Assembly (NCBI GenBank): GCA_029565395.1
Contig: JAKQOG010000008.1
Coordinates: 1-39,182, forward strand
Length of the DNA stretch: 39,182 nt
Origin: Candidatus Hydrogenedentota bacterium
GTDB taxonomy: Bacteria; Hydrogenedentota; Hydrogenedentia; Hydrogenedentales; CAILVY01
Reading direction: 5' to 3'
Shown here: positions 17,645 through 28,154 of the stretch, one piece after another
How the letters are laid out: each line of letters starts with the position of its first letter
Position numbering within the stretch: position 1 is the first letter of the stretch
Made by a program: the position numbers and the translations under genes
The notes under the pieces: generated by a model
The model's database searches: none
The model's input: the letters and a program-made list of their open reading frames with translations, nothing else
Told to the model about the DNA's origin: nothing

Positions 17645-19948
17645 ATGAATACGATCAAGTTCCAACAGGTTATTTTATCCGGGATGCTGTTGCTGCTGGC
17701 GGTTTCGCTGTGCGGATGCCCGCCCAAGGACAAGCAGGGAAAACTGATCGGCTGGGTCAGTGATACGGAGGGAGCGGCGCTGCCCTTCGTCGAAGTGGCT
17801 GCGAACGGCGTTACCACCCACACGGATGGCGGCGGATTGTTTTCCTTTGACCCCATTACCACGAAGGAAAACATCCCTGTCTCCTTTGCGTTGACGGGCT
17901 ATGCCTCCAACACGCAAGTGATCCAGGTTTCCCCCGGAACCACCGCCACGATGAGTGTTACGTTGAAACGGATGGATGCCGCCAAGGCATTGGCCAATGC
18001 GGCGAACGGAGGCGCCGTGGAAAATGAAGGAAACGCCATCACCTTGCCGCCTAATGCCCTGAAATCCGCCGATCAAAAGGCTATTACGGGCACGGTAGAC
18101 ATTCATATCACCGCGCTCAACATGGGGGATGAATTGGCATCATTTCCCGGCGGCGGCACGGGATCATTGGACCTTTATGCGGCCGCGAACTTCGAAATCA
18201 CACAAAATGGCGAAACCTTGCAATTGACCGCCGATGCCACCGTGACGATTACGATAAAACTGCCTGCGGGAACGCCTTTGGAAGCGGGGGACACCGTGCC
18301 GCTGTGGCATTTTAACGTTGCCTCCGGAACCTGGGTCCAAGTGGGAACCGGAACGGTTGTTGAAGAAGGGGGTGCATTGTATGTAGAAGCCACCGTATCA
18401 TACCTCGGCTGGTGGAGTGTGGCCATTACAATCCCCAATCCCCATGTGATCAAAGGACACGTTTACGATGCTAACGGCCAACCCGCCGCCCAGGCTCTGA
18501 TTTTTGCCGTGGGACAGAATTATCATGCGGTAACCCTGGGGATCAGTGATAATGATGGCGCCTACTCCGTGTGGGTCAAACCCAATGCGCAGGTCCGCCT
18601 GGAACTCGTTCTGCCCGGCGCTTATTACATCTGCGCCTGGAAAAACGCCGCTTCGGGAAATCCCGGTGAAACCACATCGAACCAGGACCTGAGTGCATCG
18701 TTCACCTCCTGCATCCAGGGCAAGGTCACTGAAGAAAACGGAACTACCCCAATCGAGGATGTCCGTGTATATTCATCCACTGGTGGTTCGGATGTGACGG
18801 ATGATGAAGGTTATTTCTGCATCCCCGCACCCAGTTCCACGTATGTCGCGGTCTACGTTTTGGGCCGTCCGGCTGTGGTAGCGCTCACACCGGAAACCGC
18901 TGATTGCGCATCGGGGAATGGCGCGGTGGCGAATATCTCCGTCTACTATCCCGCGGATGGAGACCGACTCGGATTCGTTTTCGGCACCTTGCGCACCAGG
19001 GAAATTCCTTTCGTTGGATTAAGAAAGGATATGACCTCCATGGCGCTCTTCTATTCCGGATTTAAAGGCGATGCCTTTGATCCCTTTGACGCCGATGCTC
19101 CTTTGGATACCTGCAGGATTTATACCGCCTCCTATCAAACCGGCGGAACACAACCCGGCGCATGGACCGATGACACCGCGGTGAATACGCTGTTCGGCCT
19201 CAATTTCAACGTCAACGCGATGTTCAAGCTCCAGGACGGCGAAGCCCCCGCCTTCGATAAGATTGGCGCGCTGGACGCCGGGTCGCCCGGTTCCCTCACA
19301 AATTCCATTGTCACGGTGGCCATGAAACGCCCCCTCGATTATTACTTTGATTTTTCGGGCACTGGTTCCCTTCAAGATCTTGGGTATAACGCCCTCGAAG
19401 CCTGGATGGGCGGCTTCTTTTTCGAGGAAGGGTTTGTCGCCTCCGGCTTCGATAACGGCGACACCGTCACGTATTCCTGGCCTGGCGGTCTTGATATCGG
19501 TGCATTTACAGCCTCCGGCATACTCCCCGGCAGGCTCACGCTGACCGCCCCCGCATCACTGGCCACTATTTTCGACGAGGACACGCTGCAGAATGGCCTG
19601 ACGATCACCTGGGATACCGAAGGGCAAGGCGCCTATCTCACGCTTATGCTCGAAACCCTGGTCATCGAAACGACAACCACGCCTGTGCGCGTTGGCGCGA
19701 TCGTGTGTAAAGCGGTGGATGACGGTTCCTATACGATCCCCCCGGAGGTGCTGGCGCAATTGCCCCGGTCATCTGTGTTAATCACAGTGCAAGTCAATTA
19801 CCTCTTCGCCAAGCGTCAGGCCATCTCCACCGCCGACGCACCACTGACCCGCGGCAACGGCTCTGGCTATATCGTGCTCAACCTCGCCACCGAACCGGTT
19901 ATGAAGTGGTCGCTCGACGCACAACTCCACATCCCCAAAGAAAACTGA
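17645..19948 (+). CDS. Large lipoprotein with carboxypeptidase-regulatory-like repeats
   Basis: 767 residues. The N-terminus has a lipoprotein signal ending 'LCGC' (Cys25), so it is probably membrane-anchored outside the cytoplasm. A carboxypeptidase-regulatory-like beta-sandwich (about 33-110, 'GKLIGWVSDTEGAALPFVEV') is followed by a ZU5/FAM171-like segment (about 118-260, 'ITLPPNALKSADQKAITG'). Two more such domains follow (about 268-350, 'VIKGHVYDANGQPAAQALIF', and about 357-440). The C-terminal 320 residues are beta-rich and unfamiliar. AAGGAG lies 7 nt before the ATG. It is divergent from the fructan operon and shares its 25-bp element, so it may be a glycan-binding surface protein of that system (inference). 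Confidence 0.75.
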   Translation: MNTIKFQQVILSGMLLLLAVSLCGCPPKDKQGKLIGWVSDTEGAALPFVEVAANGVTTHTDGGGLFSFDPITTKENIPVSFALTGYASNTQVIQVSPGTTATMSVTLKRMDAAKALANAANGGAVENEGNAITLPPNALKSADQKAITGTVDIHITALNMGDELASFPGGGTGSLDLYAAANFEITQNGETLQLTADATVTITIKLPAGTPLEAGDTVPLWHFNVASGTWVQVGTGTVVEEGGALYVEATVSYLGWWSVAITIPNPHVIKGHVYDANGQPAAQALIFAVGQNYHAVTLGISDNDGAYSVWVKPNAQVRLELVLPGAYYICAWKNAASGNPGETTSNQDLSASFTSCIQGKVTEENGTTPIEDVRVYSSTGGSDVTDDEGYFCIPAPSSTYVAVYVLGRPAVVALTPETADCASGNGAVANISVYYPADGDRLGFVFGTLRTREIPFVGLRKDMTSMALFYSGFKGDAFDPFDADAPLDTCRIYTASYQTGGTQPGAWTDDTAVNTLFGLNFNVNAMFKLQDGEAPAFDKIGALDAGSPGSLTNSIVTVAMKRPLDYYFDFSGTGSLQDLGYNALEAWMGGFFFEEGFVASGFDNGDTVTYSWPGGLDIGAFTASGILPGRLTLTAPASLATIFDEDTLQNGLTITWDTEGQGAYLTLMLETLVIETTTTPVRVGAIVCKAVDDGSYTIPPEVLAQLPRSSVLITVQVNYLFAKRQAISTADAPLTRGNGSGYIVLNLATEPVMKWSLDAQLHIPKEN

Positions 19949-20027
19949 TCTGCACAACTAAAAAAGAGACTGACCCCGCAAGAGCAACTCATGGGATAAA
20001 CACGGATTGCAGCAAGGGTGTGAGTTT

Positions 20028-20055
20028 AGGGGCAAGATGTAGTGTCCCTGTTTTT
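20028..20055 (+). terminator. Probable intrinsic terminator after the lipoprotein gene
   Basis: Stem AGGGGCA (20028-20034) pairs with TGTCCCT (20043-20049) with one G-T pair across an 8-nt loop, followed by GTTTTT. It lies in the short convergent gap before the end of the giant minus-strand gene. Confidence 0.5.
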
Positions 20056-20070
20056 GTATTTTGATTGGAT

Positions 20071-23000
20071 TTAGCCAAGGCAGAAGCCGTCTTCGCTTCC
20101 TTCGCAGGGATGGTAGGCGCCGGCGTTGTAGAATTGGATGACGCGGAGGAGTTCGGAGAGGCTTAAGGTCCAGTCTTGCGGGTTGTAATCGGTGTCGTAG
20201 GGATCGCACGTCGTATCGCCGGGATAGGGGGCGTAGCCATCTTCACTGGCGGCATCGCAATGGATTGCATCGGCGTTGTAGAACTGGATAACGCGGAGGA
20301 GTTCGGAGAGGCTGATTTGGCCGTTGTGGTCCTGGTCTGCGGTGTAGCTGCCCGTTTCTCCTTCGGCGGCACCGCCTTCGGGTTCTCCTTCTCCGGAGCC
20401 TTCTCCCTCTCCTTCGTCTTCTCCCCCCAAGGGCTGCATGGGGAGTTCGAGGTTGAGCATTTGTCCGTTTATAAGCGTGGCGTTTACGGAATACTCTTCA
20501 TACCCCGGCGCGGTGGCCGAGATGGTGCAGGGACCGCCGGGCACGGAGGGGAAGGCATAAACGCCACTGTAATTCTGGCTGACGGTGAGGCCGGAGGGGG
20601 AGAGAGAAATAGAGGCGTTCGTAATCACGGGATGACCGCTGGCCCCGGCGTCAATTACTTTGCAAAACAGCGAGGCGGTAAGGGGGGAATTGGTATTATC
20701 GAAGGTGACGATGTGCACCGGATTCTCCGTGGGGCTTGCGCCGTAGGGATCCACGGGAATGACGCGCCAGAAGTAGGTCCATCCATCCACCAGGCCTTCC
20801 ACTTGAGAAAAGGTTTCGGCGATGGCGTCTTTTATGATGAGGTCTTCTGTGAAGCCGGCGTCGGTGGCCAGTTCGATGCGGTAGGTGACGCTATCGCCAT
20901 CCGGATCGGAACTGGGGGACCAATGGAACGCCGTTGCGGTGTTTGTGGTGACGCCATTCTCTGGAAACAGCAGCGTCACGGGGGCGGGTGGATTGTTCTG
21001 TCCTTCTTCTTTCGAAACATAGATGTTGGTGACCAGGTACGCGCTGACTTGGCCGGTATTCCCATCCTTCAAGAAATAATAGACCCGGTAGGTGCCGGGA
21101 ATTGTGAAGCCAGGGAAAGAGGGTGTGGCTTCGAGGGCGGCCTGGTCCCAGGAGAAGCGGTATTTGTCTTCGCCGATGATCTCGGAGCCGGAGGGGAGGA
21201 TTGGCCCGGCCATGACGGCGGCGAGTTGGTAGGCTTCATAGCCCGGCGCGGCAGGTTCGTCGGAATACGTGGGTGTTTTGATTTCGATCCATGCCTTATC
21301 CGTTTCCTCCACTGCGCGGCCCGTGGTTTCGGCGATCAGGCTGCCTATCTGCCCGCCCACAGAGAGGAATAATGGCGGCGAAACGGTAAACCAGCTTATG
21401 GAATTGCCGGCATTCGAACCTGAACCCAGGTCGAGGTATTGAGCAATGTATCCATCCTCGCCAGAACCCGCGGACAATGGACTGGTGGAGCCGATACCGT
21501 CCGCATTGTCTTCCAGCAGTGGATGCTGGGCGGGTTCTCCTCCGGACGCAGGCGCCGTGTAATCGAAGGTTGATTCACTGGCGGCTTCAAACGCCTGGGC
21601 CAGTGTCTGCCCCGCACCGGCGTTTCGCATGAATTCCATCAAGAAGAATTCCCCGTCGCGGACGGCGGATTCGTCCTCCGGGGTGGTGTCCACGCCCCGG
21701 AAGGAGACTTCCTCCCCGGTGCAACTGGTGATGATCACCCGATTCTCTCCGGTCAGTGCGGGGATGAAGCTGCCGGAATGACATGCGCCATAGAGCACCA
21801 CGATTTCCTGGTCACTGGCGGAAACCTCTTTTCCGGAAAGGCTGATTTGGAGCAGGTTGAGGGAATCGCCGAGTTCCGCCGCCGAGAGGTATTCCTGTTC
21901 AGGGGTGCCGCCGATGTCCAAATGAAATTTATTCACACTTCCATGGCCTGCCATGATGATGTACAAGGGCGCGGGGGATGCCAGCATGGCATTTTTCGCC
22001 CAGGTCTCGATGGCGTATTGGAAATTTTCCTTGGTCGCGGCGGCGTCGGCGATGCCACGATCTTCTTCGCCGGGCAAGTACTCCCGGAGGTAGTAGATGT
22101 CTTCGGGATCAAAATTGCGGGCAATGAGCGTGTCATAGGCGTACTCCGTGGTTATGGCGTGCGCGGCATGGCCTTCCGCGGCTTCATCGAGGCGGCCCAG
22201 CACAAGGATGGCGTAGCCTGATCCTTCCTTGATGGTGAGACACGATGTCAGGGCATCGAAATCGGGGGTGGCCGTTAGTTTGAAATTATCGTCGCCTGGG
22301 AATTCCGCTTTGAATTTCCAGCGCCCGGTCTGGTCAAACAAGATTCCCGCCGTGGTAAAGGCCTCTTTATCGAAGATGGCGGCGCCTTCTTCCGAGGTGG
22401 TGGCTTCGAGGGGATTCTGGAGGGTCTGGTTTTGCGGATCGGCAACAGAAAGGCGGATGGTGCGGCCTGAAAGCAGCGTAAGGAGTTCCGGAGGAAACCC
22501 GGCAGCCTCCAAGCTTGCGGTTATCTGGAAATCCTCTGCGCCGGCGAGATTCAGCAGTGCCGAGGTGTGCGATAAGGACAGGGACAGCGCGGGCTGGGCT
22601 TTCTGCACCTCAAAGGGCACGGGGTCGCTCTGTGCCTCCGCATATTGGCTGTCGCCCGGCCACATGGCCCGGATGCGCCACGGGGACCGCCCTTCGGAGG
22701 CTTCCCTCGGATAGAACATCCGGCTGAAATTCCTTGTACCGGTGGCCACGGCGGTGGGGAAGTTTGGATCTAAAACGTCTGACGGGGAGGCGGAGAGGAA
22801 AGAGACAATCGTGCCCGAGCCGTCGGAGGCGCTGATTATGCCCGATACCGTAGCGGGATCTCCCAAGGTCAGGGAAAGCGGCTGCACCGAACAGGTAATG
22901 GTGGACATGCCCAGGATAGTGACCGTGTCCTGGGCGGGCGGGCTGACTTCACATCCATCGGATGCGAGGACCATACACCGCCAGGTCTCGCCGGGGATGG

Positions 23001-26000
23001 TCAGGGTGGGATTCAACAGATCAGAAAGCGCTGGCGTGACATTCACACGCACCGGCGTGGTGGTATCCGGCAGTTTATACCAGGAATAAATATAGGTGAC
23101 GGGATCTTCATCCGGGTCGACGGCAGGGACGATCACGGTGCAGGTCAAGGGGGCGGTATCCGGCGCGGAGTCTGGTGTGACGTCAATTTCCGGTGTGGAA
23201 GGACCTTGATTGATGCGCGCCGTAGTGGAAGTGGCGGGCGTGCCTGGCCCTTCCTGGTCAAAGGGGGTGACCAGGCAATACCACTGATCCCCCGGATGGG
23301 TATCGTTGTCATTGATTTGGCTGAAGATGGCAGGCGTTGGAGCACCATCCCGGAACAGTGCGAAATCGGCGTCTCCAGACCGTTTTACATACCAGTCGAA
23401 CTTGTACCGCAGGAAATCGGTCAATTCGTCGACATCCGGGTCTTCACTGGAAGCCGTAATCTGGCAGACCAGATCGGCAGCATCCGGCCGCACTAACGGG
23501 AGAGACAATACGGGCGCTTCGGGGGGGGCGTTTTGTATTTCCGGGGTGGAATCATAAAGGCCTGAATGGGAATAGTAGAGTCCATCCCAAGCATATACTG
23601 AACAGGTCCAAGTTTCGTGTTTTAACGTTTCCGAGGCAGCGAGAGTGTCTGTCAGGTCTGCTGTCAGTCCGTGGATGATCGTCCTGCTTCCGTTGGACCA
23701 GCGATACTCGTATTGAATCGTTTGCTGGGGTGGGATTGCCGGGGAAGTGCTTTGTTCACTTACAGTGCACACAATATTATCCGCGGTTGTTAAGGGTCCG
23801 GAAGATACTTCCACCCCGTCTGGATCTGTTGGCGGTAGGTAGGCGGAGGTGCGAAAGTCTGATGGACCAACAGTAGCCCATTGCGGTTGATACCAACGGC
23901 CGTGGGCGGGATTAGGTGGCAGGGCAAGGCCTGGTTTTAAGGACAATGGTGTTCCCGCATCAAATAAAGTCAACGGGGCATACTGCGTGCGCATCCGCCA
24001 ATGAAATCCATTGGCTTCCCCTATCGCTGTTGCCTGTTCATCAAATTGATACCCAAGTAACCCGGAGTCATACCACTCCGAGACACCTGTTTCCTGCCCA
24101 TTAAACGGCACACCGTAGGGTTTGATTTCCCATTCCAGACGAACTGCATGCGGGCCACCGGAGGAATGAGCAAACAAACTCAGGCGCACATCGCCACTTC
24201 CAAGATTTATGCCAGGGGTTACAATTGGTAATTCTTCTTTCATTAGTTGTGGCCTAACACACAGGCTATCTGTATTTCCACAGAAGAGAAATGCGGAACC
24301 CTCAAACCCCTGGCCATGATCGTATTGATATGCGCCGACTATTACATCTGCAAAATTGTCTCCATTTACATCTCCAGCACCAGATACACTTGATCCAAAT
24401 TCTCCAGATGTTGAATCAGAAGAAAGTATGGAAGCACAGGTGGCAGGATCTTTTCCAACCAATCCAGAGGCAGAACCTAGAAACAAGAATACCGCTCCAT
24501 ATGAATCCGCACTAGTTTTGAAATCTGGTGCTCCAACAATGATGTCGGAATAACCATCTCCGTTTACATCGCCATCTCCAGATACATGGGATCCAAACAT
24601 GGAACCTAGTTGGTTTGAAGTGACGACGGCTGAACAGGTTAAGGGATCTCTTCCTATTAAACCGTCAACTGAACCCAAAAACAGAAATGCTGCTCCACCA
24701 ACAATATTTTGATAATCTGTGTACGCACTTGCACCAATAATTATATCTGCAAAACCATCCCCATTCACATCCCCTGCGTTAGCGACGCTTGAACCGAAAT
24801 ATGCACTTGCCTGGTTGGATTCCAGTACTGCTGCACAGGTGGCAGGGTTATGGCCTATTAAACCTGAATCCGAACCCAGGAACAGGAAGGCAGCACCCTC
24901 ACTTTCCTGGCCATTATCGTACCATTCTGCACCAATAATCACATCAGCATATCCATCCCCATTAATATCACCTGCTCCGGATACATTGTTGCCAAAAAGT
25001 GATCTTACTTGATCGGATTCCAGTAAGGCCGCACAGGTGTCGGGGTTGGTTCCCACTAAACCTGTTGCGGATCCAAGAAACAAGAATGTAGCGCCCTCTT
25101 TTTCCTGTTCATGACTATAATTGTATGCGCCGATAATCACGTCAGTATATCCATCCCCATTCACATCCCCTGCACTGGCGACGCTAGAGCCGAAATATGC
25201 ACTTGCTTGGTTGGATTCCATTACTGCTGCACAGGTTGAAGGATCTCTCCCTAATAAGCCTGATGGTGACCCTAAGAACAGGAAGGCCGCTCCCTCTCCT
25301 AGCTCCCCATTATTGTAACTGGATGACCCTATGATGACATCTGCATAATCATCACCGTTTACATCACCGGCACCGGAAACATCACTAGTAAAGCTTGTAT
25401 TGCTTTTGTTAGATTCTATTATAGCCGCACATGAGGAAGGATCTCGCCCAACCAAACCTGTTGCCGAACCTAAGAACAAAAACGCGGCACCTTCATCTGA
25501 TTGACCATTATCGTAATCCTCAGACCCAATGATTACATCGGCATAGCCATCACCATTTACATCGCCTACTCCGGATACACTATTAATACCTGAAAACTCT
25601 TGATTAGATTCCAGCAGGGCGGCACACGTACTTGGATCCTTGCCTTTCAATCCTGAAGCCGAGCCCAGGAATAGGAATGCAACCCCCTCACTTTGCTGGC
25701 CATTCTCGTATAATGATGCACTAACAATAACATCCGAATATCCATCCCCATTCACGTCTCCGGCGCTAGAGACAGAATTAAAAATAGCACTTTGCTGGTT
25801 GGACTCAAGGATCAGAGCACATGAATCTGGGTCATGTCCAATAATTCCTGATGCAGAACCTAGGAATAAGAATGCCACCCCCTCATTCATCGTGTTTCCA
25901 TTGTTGTAATAATTGGCAGCCACGGAAATATCCGCATAGCCATCCCCGTTGACATCCCCGGCATCAGATATGTGCAATCCAAACCTGGCGGAACTTTGGT

Positions 26001-28020
26001 TAGAGTGTAATATAGTTGCACATGTGGAGGGATCTTGCCCTATCAAGCCCATGGCTGAACCCAAAAATAAAAAAACAGCTCCTTCATCTACCCCTCCGTT
26101 GTCGTATCCAGGTGCACCGATAATAACATCCGCATACCCATCCCCGTTTACATCCCCCGCTCCTGATACGTTGTTACCAAACCTAGGGGGAGAATCCCAA
26201 CCACCACTTACGTAATTTTGGTTAGATTCCAGTAAGGCAGCACAAGAAGAGGGATCTCGGCCTACAATACCCTGTACTGAACCCATGAACAAGAACGCTG
26301 ATCCCTCCCCCAATTCTCCATGGTCGTATCCCGATGTGCCGACAATAATATCCGCATAGCCATCCCCATTCACATCGCCCGCCTCAGAGACACTTTCACC
26401 AAAAGAAGCAACTGCTTGATTTGATTCAAGAATAGCCGAACAGGTGGACGGATCTCTACCAAGCAAGCCCGATGGAGAACCTAGGAAAACGAAAGCAGCT
26501 CCCTCATCTGTTTCTCCGTTATCATAATAATACGCGCCTACAATAACATCCGCATACCCATCCCCATTCACATCGTCTGCTTCAGAGATGCTGCAGCCAA
26601 AATATGAACTTTCCTGATTGGATTCTAATAAGACCGCACAGTCAGACGGATCTCTGCCTATCAATCCAGATGGTGATCCCAAGAATAGGAACGCTGCCCC
26701 CTCGTTTATCTCGCCATTATCATAATGATCCGCTCCGATAATAACGTCAGAGTAACCATCTCCGTTCACATCCCCTGCCCCAGATACGCTACAGCCAAAT
26801 TCCGTGTCATCCTGATTAGATTCCAATATGGCAGCACACGTGCTGGGGTCTTTACCTACAAGCCCGGACGGGGAACCAAAAAATAGAAATGCGGCACCTT
26901 CGTCTATTTGGCCATTATCATACCAGTGTGCTCCAACAATGACGTCGTCATAACCATCGCCATTTACATCACCCGCACAAGCGACTGCGCCTAGTTGCCC
27001 ATTTGTTTGGTTAGATTCAACGAGGGAATTAAAAGTTAGATTGAGGCCGCTGGAAGTTGGTAATAACCATTTGCTTTCGGATGCATACAACATGGACAGT
27101 GTAATGGGATAAACAACTTCGATGTTGCCAGTGTCCACCAGGAGATCCACTGCATGACCCGTATTGGATTTTTCGAAGTGTGCCGGGACATCTTTTCCAT
27201 TGGCATCAGTGGCCTTGATCTGGGCGCATTGGAACATGGTATTGCCAGCGGATTTAAAGGAGATTCGTGTTGATGCGTTTTCTTTCTCATTAGCCTGTTC
27301 CCCAAGAATGGTCTCCACATTTTCTCCAGTCAGGTTCAACTGAATGAGGACTGGTCCATCGCCTTCCGGGGCTTCTTTGAGTGTGAATTTTTGTTCCAGG
27401 CCATTTTCTGTGTTTGTATAGGATTCCGTTAGGGTGCCATGGTCATATACGACCCGGTTGGAGGGGGAGTTTTTCTCTGCTTTGTCCAGGGTGGGTTCCA
27501 CGGGGCTGATGGTCTGAAGCTGGTCTTCACGGCCCCATTCGGAGAGGCGAAGTTTGAGGTTCCATTCGGGGTGGGCGGATTCCCGCCCGGTTATTTGAAC
27601 GCCGTCTTTACGGAAATAGGTGCGGAGATTCTGTGCACGGTTGGGCGCCTGGAGTCCGCCGGGTTCACCGTCAATCACACAACGATCCTGCCGGGTAATG
27701 TTGTATTCCGATTTTCGGATATTGTCCTGGATCGAACGGGACCAGTCGCTATCCGGCAAAGCATCCGCTTTAGCCGGAATATCCGAAGCCTTCCGTTTGA
27801 CGGAGGCGGCCTGCATATTGGGTGTGGAAGGCTGCGGCATGTCCGGTGTAACCGGTGCTGGGTTCAAGTCCGGAAATGCTTGTGAAGCAGGGGTTGCCGA
27901 TGCCAGCGTGCGTGTGGGGTGCGATAACGCCGGTATTTGGGTCATCCCCCATCCCATCAGAATAATAGCGGTTGTCAGGAACATTCCCAGTATTAGCCGT
28001 TGCATGGTTGTAGTGTTCAC
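20071..28020 (-). CDS. Giant secreted protein: 14 FG-GAP repeats, Ig-like domains, C13/caspase-like peptidase, dockerin-like tail
   Basis: About 2649 residues. After a signal segment ('MQRLILGMFLTTAIILMGWG') and a 280-residue leader domain, 14 repeats of about 65 residues (about 331-1250) carry 'GDVNGDGYADVIIGA', the calcium-binding FG-GAP motif of integrin-type propellers. Several Ig-like domains follow (about 1330-1930). A clan CD cysteine peptidase domain (about 1932-2110) shows 'AGHGS' (His2026) and 'GACHSGSF' (Cys2080), as in C13/legumain-like enzymes. Then come a fibronectin-III domain, a carboxypeptidase-regulatory-like domain, a GEGE linker and two 'SLSELLRVIQFYN' helices with 'DQDHNGQIS' (EF-hand/dockerin-like). 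I start at GTG 28020 because GGAGGG lies 9 nt upstream; ATG 28047 and GTG 28053 lack a ribosome site. Probably exported, with repeat-mediated binding and peptidase activity. Confidence 0.8.
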   Translation of the reverse strand: MNTTTMQRLILGMFLTTAIILMGWGMTQIPALSHPTRTLASATPASQAFPDLNPAPVTPDMPQPSTPNMQAASVKRKASDIPAKADALPDSDWSRSIQDNIRKSEYNITRQDRCVIDGEPGGLQAPNRAQNLRTYFRKDGVQITGRESAHPEWNLKLRLSEWGREDQLQTISPVEPTLDKAEKNSPSNRVVYDHGTLTESYTNTENGLEQKFTLKEAPEGDGPVLIQLNLTGENVETILGEQANEKENASTRISFKSAGNTMFQCAQIKATDANGKDVPAHFEKSNTGHAVDLLVDTGNIEVVYPITLSMLYASESKWLLPTSSGLNLTFNSLVESNQTNGQLGAVACAGDVNGDGYDDVIVGAHWYDNGQIDEGAAFLFFGSPSGLVGKDPSTCAAILESNQDDTEFGCSVSGAGDVNGDGYSDVIIGADHYDNGEINEGAAFLFLGSPSGLIGRDPSDCAVLLESNQESSYFGCSISEADDVNGDGYADVIVGAYYYDNGETDEGAAFVFLGSPSGLLGRDPSTCSAILESNQAVASFGESVSEAGDVNGDGYADIIVGTSGYDHGELGEGSAFLFMGSVQGIVGRDPSSCAALLESNQNYVSGGWDSPPRFGNNVSGAGDVNGDGYADVIIGAPGYDNGGVDEGAVFLFLGSAMGLIGQDPSTCATILHSNQSSARFGLHISDAGDVNGDGYADISVAANYYNNGNTMNEGVAFLFLGSASGIIGHDPDSCALILESNQQSAIFNSVSSAGDVNGDGYSDVIVSASLYENGQQSEGVAFLFLGSASGLKGKDPSTCAALLESNQEFSGINSVSGVGDVNGDGYADVIIGSEDYDNGQSDEGAAFLFLGSATGLVGRDPSSCAAIIESNKSNTSFTSDVSGAGDVNGDDYADVIIGSSSYNNGELGEGAAFLFLGSPSGLLGRDPSTCAAVMESNQASAYFGSSVASAGDVNGDGYTDVIIGAYNYSHEQEKEGATFLFLGSATGLVGTNPDTCAALLESDQVRSLFGNNVSGAGDINGDGYADVIIGAEWYDNGQESEGAAFLFLGSDSGLIGHNPATCAAVLESNQASAYFGSSVANAGDVNGDGFADIIIGASAYTDYQNIVGGAAFLFLGSVDGLIGRDPLTCSAVVTSNQLGSMFGSHVSGDGDVNGDGYSDIIVGAPDFKTSADSYGAVFLFLGSASGLVGKDPATCASILSSDSTSGEFGSSVSGAGDVNGDNFADVIVGAYQYDHGQGFEGSAFLFCGNTDSLCVRPQLMKEELPIVTPGINLGSGDVRLSLFAHSSGGPHAVRLEWEIKPYGVPFNGQETGVSEWYDSGLLGYQFDEQATAIGEANGFHWRMRTQYAPLTLFDAGTPLSLKPGLALPPNPAHGRWYQPQWATVGPSDFRTSAYLPPTDPDGVEVSSGPLTTADNIVCTVSEQSTSPAIPPQQTIQYEYRWSNGSRTIIHGLTADLTDTLAASETLKHETWTCSVYAWDGLYYSHSGLYDSTPEIQNAPPEAPVLSLPLVRPDAADLVCQITASSEDPDVDELTDFLRYKFDWYVKRSGDADFALFRDGAPTPAIFSQINDNDTHPGDQWYCLVTPFDQEGPGTPATSTTARINQGPSTPEIDVTPDSAPDTAPLTCTVIVPAVDPDEDPVTYIYSWYKLPDTTTPVRVNVTPALSDLLNPTLTIPGETWRCMVLASDGCEVSPPAQDTVTILGMSTITCSVQPLSLTLGDPATVSGIISASDGSGTIVSFLSASPSDVLDPNFPTAVATGTRNFSRMFYPREASEGRSPWRIRAMWPGDSQYAEAQSDPVPFEVQKAQPALSLSLSHTSALLNLAGAEDFQITASLEAAGFPPELLTLLSGRTIRLSVADPQNQTLQNPLEATTSEEGAAIFDKEAFTTAGILFDQTGRWKFKAEFPGDDNFKLTATPDFDALTSCLTIKEGSGYAILVLGRLDEAAEGHAAHAITTEYAYDTLIARNFDPEDIYYLREYLPGEEDRGIADAAATKENFQYAIETWAKNAMLASPAPLYIIMAGHGSVNKFHLDIGGTPEQEYLSAAELGDSLNLLQISLSGKEVSASDQEIVVLYGACHSGSFIPALTGENRVIITSCTGEEVSFRGVDTTPEDESAVRDGEFFLMEFMRNAGAGQTLAQAFEAASESTFDYTAPASGGEPAQHPLLEDNADGIGSTSPLSAGSGEDGYIAQYLDLGSGSNAGNSISWFTVSPPLFLSVGGQIGSLIAETTGRAVEETDKAWIEIKTPTYSDEPAAPGYEAYQLAAVMAGPILPSGSEIIGEDKYRFSWDQAALEATPSFPGFTIPGTYRVYYFLKDGNTGQVSAYLVTNIYVSKEEGQNNPPAPVTLLFPENGVTTNTATAFHWSPSSDPDGDSVTYRIELATDAGFTEDLIIKDAIAETFSQVEGLVDGWTYFWRVIPVDPYGASPTENPVHIVTFDNTNSPLTASLFCKVIDAGASGHPVITNASISLSPSGLTVSQNYSGVYAFPSVPGGPCTISATAPGYEEYSVNATLINGQMLNLELPMQPLGGEDEGEGEGSGEGEPEGGAAEGETGSYTADQDHNGQISLSELLRVIQFYNADAIHCDAASEDGYAPYPGDTTCDPYDTDYNPQDWTLSLSELLRVIQFYNAGAYHPCEGSEDGFCLG
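24270..27030 (-). repeat. Coding tandem repeats, 14 units of about 195 bp
   Basis: This stretch encodes the 14 FG-GAP units. Each unit runs from 'ESNQ' through 'GDVNGDGY' to 'FLFLGSxxGLxGRDPxTCAA'. The units are diverged at DNA level but plainly homologous. Fourteen fits two seven-bladed propellers. Confidence 0.85.
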
Positions 28021-28154
28021 GACCCAAAACCCTCCACATCGTTTCATTTGCACTGTAATTCTATGAAAAATAGCGCATATTTTCCAGTAAGACTAAAATT
28101 TAACCTTATTCCATGCATTCGAGGCATAGGCGGCCGGAAAAACTTGAATATCAT

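Noticed and set aside
20176..21372. 398-codon plus-strand ORF rich in Gly
   Set aside because: Antisense shadow of the giant peptidase gene, whose frame shows clear domains here.
24270..27030. Regular repeats as a CRISPR array
   Set aside because: The units are about 195 bp, diverged and fully coding for FG-GAP motifs; there are no identical short repeats with spacers.
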